From CAZUEG01 sp043798775 (GTDB taxonomy: Bacteria > Patescibacteriota > Minisyncoccia > Minisyncoccales > GWA2-46-15), in assembly GCA_043798775.1 (NCBI GenBank), contig JAZDOL010000051.1, positions 1-8,221 of the forward strand: a DNA stretch of 8,221 nucleotides, written 5' to 3'. The notes beneath the pieces are model-generated. The model did not search any database, was not told where the DNA came from, and saw only the letters and a program-made list of their open reading frames with translations. How positions within the stretch are numbered: the first letter of the stretch is position 1; each line of letters starts with the position of its first letter. Made by a program: the position numbers and the translations under genes. Of this stretch, positions 5,476 to 8,221 are shown one piece after another.

Positions 5476-5703
5476 TCATATATCCCAGCCCCCCGTCGTT
5501 TTTTGTTTAGTGGAAACGAAAATAAGACGGCTTTTAATATCCGCGATATAATTGATTTTGTTATTAATAGATCGTAATTGCATCTTCGACTGGTTATTAC
5601 TATTCGTTAAATTTGTCATTATCAAGCTTACATCTGCCATTATATAGACCGAACTGCGGTTGTCAATTATGTTCCATGTCTTGAACAACATTTTACTGGT
5701 CAT
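5476..5703 (-). CDS. Hypothetical 75-residue protein
   Basis: I do not recognise this ORF. It starts with ATG 4 nt after the stop of the zinc ribbon gene and ends about 30 nt before the operon's terminator, so position favours a real last gene. The protein is rich in Asn, Ser and Ile, has no membrane span or motif that I can see, and ends with TKQKTTGGWDI. The composition is unremarkable and a chance ORF in an A+T-rich 3' untranslated region is a fair alternative. No Shine-Dalgarno is visible. Confidence 0.35.
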   Translation of the reverse strand: MTSKMLFKTWNIIDNRSSVYIMADVSLIMTNLTNSNNQSKMQLRSINNKINYIADIKSRLIFVSTKQKTTGGWDI

Positions 5704-5707
5704 TAGT

Positions 5708-5959
5708 TTAATTTAACGACCGTCGATAACATTTTGGACAATAGATCGGATTATTGCGTTTCGGGTCTGGTTCAAATGGTAATTTTTCTATTCTGATTCC
5801 ACAATTAGCGCATCTTATATCTGTCGCAGAGGTTTCAAGCGATTCTTTTTCATTTTCCTTTCGGCGGAGCCGGGAGGAAAAGAAGACACTACGGGCGTGA
5901 GCTCGTAGAGATTCATAATCTCTATCTTTAACCAATTTATCAAAATTCTGAAAGGACAT
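5708..5959 (-). CDS. Small zinc ribbon protein (CxxC-x20-CxxC)
   Basis: An 83-residue protein. Residues 50-77 form a four-cysteine zinc ribbon: CANC (C50, C53) and CPKC (C74, C77), with LPFEPDPKRNNPIYC between. The P-F-x-P and P-I-Y-C signature matches small bacterial zinc ribbon proteins of the CxxC-x17-CxxC type, though the spacer here is 20 residues. The N-terminal half is charged and probably helical (FDKLVKDRDYESLRAHARSVFFSSRLRRKENEKE). DksA/TraR proteins have a related finger but not this spacer. A nucleic-acid or RNA polymerase-binding role is possible and unproven. It is 18 nt downstream of the membrane protein gene and 4 nt before the 75-residue ORF. Confidence 0.75.
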   Translation of the reverse strand: MSFQNFDKLVKDRDYESLRAHARSVFFSSRLRRKENEKESLETSATDIRCANCGIRIEKLPFEPDPKRNNPIYCPKCYRRSLN

Positions 5960-5977
5960 GGAATTAGTTTTATCAGA

Positions 5978-6331
5978 TTATGCGCTGGACAATAGCCCGA
6001 TTCCTATCTTTGCCAATTGCGAGCCGCCAAAGATCATAATAAACGCTGATACCGACCAGCTAAGCATATTAAACATTATTGACGGATACTCGTTGGGAGT
6101 GGCTGTTATAAGACCCTTGGTCAGCTCCTTTACGATTATATCTGTACTAATCGATCCCAGACCAATACCGCCGGAATCTGTCTTCGTGTTTTGCTGTTGA
6201 GGTACGCTAAAAATCACCGGCGCTGGTTTCTTGCCGGTAAATAATTCATAAGACGACCACAACGCGTAAAGAATCACCAAAATTCCGATGACTATAAGAA
6301 TAAAACCAACTAATCTAAGAACAAATCTCAT
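5978..6331 (-). CDS. Small two-span membrane protein, unknown function
   Basis: A 117-residue protein not assignable to a named family. A hydrophobic segment at residues 8-27 (VGFILIVIGILVILYALWSS) follows a short basic N-terminus (MRFVLR), and a second lies at about 88-113 (MLSWSVSAFIMIFGGSQLAKIGIGLL). The 60-residue region between is polar with a glycine- and glutamine-rich stretch (PQQQNTKTDSGGIGLGS) and might be a short soluble loop. The positive N-terminus suggests that it starts in the cytoplasm and that the loop is outside, by the positive-inside rule. It is 19 nt downstream of the LOG-like gene and 18 nt upstream of the zinc ribbon gene, so it is clearly part of that operon. Confidence 0.7.
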   Translation of the reverse strand: MRFVLRLVGFILIVIGILVILYALWSSYELFTGKKPAPVIFSVPQQQNTKTDSGGIGLGSISTDIIVKELTKGLITATPNEYPSIMFNMLSWSVSAFIMIFGGSQLAKIGIGLLSSA

Positions 6332-6350
6332 GTCTTCGTTACGATAAGTA

Positions 6351-6938
6351 TTATTCAGACATTGATCGCTTATCTATTTTATCGTTATCTTGTTTTGTTT
6401 TAGAAATAATTTTTACCAGGCGATCGACTAACCGTTTTGGGTCGGTATCAAAGATAACCTCTCTTTTCAGTCCCCTCGACGGTCCGTCCATAATATAGCG
6501 GATCCGATCGGCAGTACCGCCGGTTCCTTCGAGAACGGCAATTGGTTTCTCAATTTCAAAGGCAGTGGCAAATTCATGTAATGTTCCCATTCTGCCACAG
6601 ATTATTATCACCCCGTCGGCCGATTTGGTCATAATTACATTCCGACCAACATAATCGGCGCCGGTATAAATAATCACATCGAATGCGTCAACCGGTAACC
6701 GATATGATTTTAAATGTGACTTTTCTGATGTCGCTGGAGAAAAACCAACACTATAGCCTTTCAACTCTTTTGCTCCCAGCGCTGAATAATACGGAACACC
6801 GGTGGTTGCGCCGGTTATAGTAACACATTTTAGACGGGCGATTTCCCGCCCCACTTCGCGCGCTTTTTCTATCGTGCCTGGAGAACAATGACCCATCACC
6901 GCCGCTCCGGAAACGGCAATCTTTAAATTGGTTTTCAT
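6351..6938 (-). CDS. LOG/SLOG-fold protein (possible nucleotide-binding Rossmann protein)
   Basis: A 195-residue Rossmann-like protein of the SLOG superfamily (LOG, TIGR00725 type). Visible signatures are the first strand and loop KIAVSGAAVMG (6-16), VTITGATTGVPYYSALGAKE (39-58), and the diagnostic GRMGTLHEF (115-123), equivalent to the PGGxGTxxE motif of LOG proteins, with E122 as the candidate catalytic glutamate. EKPIAVL (130-136) is the strand that usually follows. True LOG enzymes release cytokinin-type bases from nucleoside 5'-monophosphates with PGGxGT; here the sequence is CGRMGT, so the substrate is uncertain and a sensor or ligand-binding role is equally possible. The last 15-20 residues are polar and probably disordered. 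First gene of the operon leading to the terminator at 5422-5445. Confidence 0.8.
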   Translation of the reverse strand: MKTNLKIAVSGAAVMGHCSPGTIEKAREVGREIARLKCVTITGATTGVPYYSALGAKELKGYSVGFSPATSEKSHLKSYRLPVDAFDVIIYTGADYVGRNVIMTKSADGVIIICGRMGTLHEFATAFEIEKPIAVLEGTGGTADRIRYIMDGPSRGLKREVIFDTDPKRLVDRLVKIISKTKQDNDKIDKRSMSE

Positions 6939-6968
6939 AAATATCTTAAACGAATGATAACTCTTTTT

Positions 6969-6998
6969 ATTTTAGCAAAATAACGAATTAAAATACAA
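6969..6998 (-). promoter_or_regulatory. Possible promoter of the LOG operon
   Basis: On the minus strand TTGTAT (6993-6998) and TAAAAT (6969-6974) are separated by 18 nt and lie about 30-60 nt before the LOG-like ATG. The -10 box is good and the -35 box poor. The region is A+T-rich, so chance matches are likely. Confidence 0.35.
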
Positions 6999-7034
6999 CT
7001 CTGTGGGCATCTGCGAGCAATCGTTATTCAGTCC

Positions 7035-7067
7035 AAAAAAAAATAGGCCACATGCCCATTCTTTTTT
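7035..7067 (-). terminator. Bidirectional intrinsic terminator
   Basis: AATGGGC and GCCTATT (minus strand; 7054-7060 and 7042-7048) form a 7-bp stem with one G-U pair and a five-base loop, followed on the minus strand by nine T (7035-7043). On the plus strand the same hairpin is followed by CTTTTTT (7061-7067), so it could stop transcription both ways. Confidence 0.75.
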
Positions 7068-7200
7068 GAGGGGAGACAGGCCCGATGAACTTGGTTGATT
7101 CAAGCCGAGACCTCGGCTATGCCGGCGTCCTCCTTCATCGACTACCCTGGTTCATAGAGGAGAAGAATTTATTGAGGAGACCTCCCTCGCACCCCCCTCG
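7035..7200 (-). ncRNA. Probable structured small RNA of unknown family
   Basis: A minus-strand transcript of about 165 nt is bounded by a strong promoter (7208-7235) and an intrinsic terminator (7035-7060). The closing stem is GAGGGG (7194-7199) with CCCCTC (7068-7073). Inside it CAGG (7146-7149) pairs with CCTG (7077-7080), CGATGAA (7134-7140) with TTCATCG (7083-7089), and AGCCGA (7113-7118) with TCGGCT (7103-7108) around GGTC. The 5' half has two TCTCCTC words and purine-rich GAGG words that can pair with them. GAAGGAGGAC (7127-7136) is a Shine-Dalgarno-like stretch. No credible ORF fills it. I looked for SRP, RNase P, 6S, T-box and common riboswitch signatures and saw none. A leader of the LOG operon is possible, but the terminator and the separate promoter-like site downstream favour an independent RNA. 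Confidence 0.6.
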
Positions 7201-7207
7201 ATTGAGT

Positions 7208-7235
7208 ATAATAACACAAAGCCCATCTCTGTCAA
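7208..7235 (-). promoter_or_regulatory. Strong sigma70-type promoter of the structured RNA
   Basis: On the minus strand a perfect -35 TTGACA (7230-7235) is followed after 16 nt by TATTAT (7208-7213). An alternative -10, TATACT (7205-7210), would give a 19-nt spacer. The expected start is near 7200, just before the GAGGGG closing stem. Confidence 0.7.
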
Positions 7236-7282
7236 AAACGATGATTGTAACGACAATGAGATAAGAGGTTAACCGGCTTTAT

Positions 7283-7413
7283 TAGTTTTCAGTTCTCATT
7301 TCTCAGTTTTCAATAAGTTCTCAGGGAATTAATCTCCATTGAAAACTATTAATTGAAAATAAAAAAATCTTCTTTGGAGTTTGAAAATTGTAAATTGTAA
7401 ATTGAAAATTGCG
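7283..7413. repeat. A+T-rich low-complexity repeat patch
   Basis: Short words such as AGTTTTCA, TTCTCA, ATTGAAAA and TGTAAATTG recur in direct and inverted orientation between the RNA promoter and the tRNA gene (for example CAGTTTTCAATAA against ATTGAAAACTATTAATTG). No gene is credible here. The patch resembles in composition the repeats at 805-938. Confidence 0.5.
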
Positions 7414-7420
7414 TGAAGGG

Positions 7421-7494
7421 TGTCCCCGGGCCGATTCGAACGGCCAGTCTTCTCCTTCGGAGGGAGATATTCTATCCAATTGAACTACGGGGAC
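7421..7494 (-). tRNA. tRNA-Arg (anticodon CCG)
   Basis: The acceptor stem GTCCCCG (7488-7494) pairs with CGGGGAC (7422-7428), with A at the discriminator position (7421). The D arm is GTTC-AATTGGATA-GAAT type. The anticodon stem TCTCC (7463-7467) with GGAGA (7451-7455) encloses the loop CTCCGAA, so the anticodon is CCG (7458-7460 on the complement), reading CGG codons. The T arm is GGCCG-TTCGAAT-CGGCC. The bases after the discriminator are CCC, so CCA is not encoded and must be added. The gene is 22 nt downstream of the methyltransferase stop. Confidence 0.95.
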
Positions 7495-7516
7495 AAGGAT
7501 AACTTCTATGACTAAT

Positions 7517-8068
7517 TTAAACCTTTCTGGCAACAAGGTAAAGATTAGATCGACGGCCACCTTTATATACTTCGACCAGATCGACTTTATTAACCTCGAA
7601 ACCGGCCTCTTTGGTTAAACCCTCTAACTCGTTTCTAGAAAATAGATGATAATAACGATTGGCCTTATCCGACCACGGAACAAATAAGTCGCCGGAGTCA
7701 AGTTTTGAAAGACCAAATACTTTTAATAAAGAATAACGCAGATAAGATAAGATTGTTTTTTTACTTAGGAGATTCCAAACCGTCAGAACAAGAACGCCGT
7801 CGGGTTTTAGTACTCGTTTCATCTCTTTGAAGAATTCTAACCGTAACTCACGGCTGGGAATATGATGTAAGACGGCAATCGAAAAAATAGCATCAAATGA
7901 ATTATCAGAAAATGGAAGATTTAAGGCATCAGCTAGTAAAAAGTTATTATTCGGATTGCGTTTTTTTGCAATCTCGAGAAGTTTCTCGGAATTATCAACG
8001 CCAAGATAATCAACATTTTTCCCCACGAATAATTCAACTAATCTTCCATTACCGCAACCGACATCCAA
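7517..8068 (-). CDS. Trm9/ALKBH8-like SAM methyltransferase, apparently lacking its N-terminus
   Basis: A class I SAM-dependent methyltransferase (Methyltransf_11 type). SAM-binding motif I is LDVGCGNGRL at the very start, followed by YLGVDNSEKLLEIA (motif II region), LLADALNLPFSDNSFDAIFSIAVLHHI (motif III and post-motif) and EMKRVLKPDGVLVLTVWN. The C-terminal FVPW...ANRYYHLFSRNELEGLTKEAGFEV resembles tRNA wobble-uridine methyltransferases Trm9/ALKBH8. This is a family resemblance; the substrate is not established. The only usual start is TTG 8068, directly at motif I. The frame continues upstream as LENTDGDKV and then meets TGA at 8096-8098. Family members normally have 30-45 residues before motif I, and none of the three minus frames upstream shows them. 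The gene is therefore probably truncated or broken, or the assembly has an error here. Confidence 0.75.
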   Translation of the reverse strand: MDVGCGNGRLVELFVGKNVDYLGVDNSEKLLEIAKKRNPNNNFLLADALNLPFSDNSFDAIFSIAVLHHIPSRELRLEFFKEMKRVLKPDGVLVLTVWNLLSKKTILSYLRYSLLKVFGLSKLDSGDLFVPWSDKANRYYHLFSRNELEGLTKEAGFEVNKVDLVEVYKGGRRSNLYLVARKV

Positions 8069-8095
8069 TACCTTATCGCCATCAGTATTTTCTAA

Positions 8096-8221
8096 TCAAG
8101 AGATGAGCATGAAATGAAGTTAGTGTAGAACGTCGGAAATTGAAGCTTACGACAATTAAAACTGCTGAATAATTTATCTTTAGCCCTTTGCATTAAAGAA
8201 GCGCATTCGTTGTCGCTCCGT
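8096..8221. other. Unassigned end segment next to the methyltransferase break
   Basis: No recognised gene. On the minus strand one frame is open from the window edge to TAG at 8092-8094 (about 42 codons, including ECASLMQRAKDKLFSSF). It resembles nothing I can name and does not join the methyltransferase frame. The segment may be the edge of an inserted repeat or element that removed the start of the methyltransferase gene. Confidence 0.3.

Noticed and set aside
7035..7200. Structured RNA as SRP RNA, RNase P RNA or a 23S rRNA fragment
   Set aside because: No SRP domain IV loop and no conserved RNase P core were seen. The similarity of CGATGAAGGA to the 5' part of 23S rRNA covers only about 10 nt and does not extend.
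7321..7560. 79-residue minus-strand ORF
   Set aside because: It spans the whole tRNA-Arg and the A+T-rich repeats; VVQLDRISPSEGEDWPFESARGH is a known kind of false translation across tRNA genes.

Overview
The window looks like a piece of a Candidate Phyla Radiation (Patescibacteria-type) genome, or a similarly small bacterial genome. The signs are compact operons with 4-20 nt gaps, several short poorly characterised proteins of kinds common in those genomes, A+T-rich intergenic repeats, and almost no Shine-Dalgarno sequences before the genes. TGA is used as a stop, so the code is standard here. This placement is inference; no 16S rRNA is present.

Left part, + strand (1-2212): translation and ribosome rescue. 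The 3' end of smpB runs directly into the tmRNA gene (ssrA, 313-653), with the smpB stop codon inside the tmRNA acceptor stem. A gene-free stretch of about 380 nt follows, holding a strong hairpin, an inverted repeat matching the tmRNA 3' end, and several short direct and inverted repeats. Then comes the classical infC-rpmI-rplT operon (IF3, L35, L20). infC probably uses a non-canonical start, infC and rpmI overlap by 35 nt, and a long hairpin lies between rpmI and rplT. An intrinsic terminator ends the operon.

Middle part, - strand (2227-6938): two gene clusters read right to left. The upstream cluster is a LOG/SLOG-fold protein, a small two-span membrane protein, a small zinc ribbon protein and a doubtful 75-residue ORF, ended by a clear terminator at 5422-5445. 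The second cluster is a Gre-family transcription factor, a DUF1858 CxxC protein, a six-helix half-size MFS-like protein translationally coupled to it, and a complete PolX DNA polymerase/exonuclease. The second cluster's genes have no evident common function.

Right part, - strand (7035-8221): the most unusual object is a probable stable non-coding RNA of about 165 nt at 7035-7200. It has a perfect TTGACA -35 box, a closing stem, nested helices and an intrinsic terminator, and I do not recognise the family. Further right are an A+T-rich repeat patch, tRNA-Arg(CCG), and a Trm9/ALKBH8-like SAM methyltransferase. The methyltransferase reading frame is closed by a stop just upstream of motif I, so it seems to lack its N-terminus. 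The last 125 nt are unassigned.
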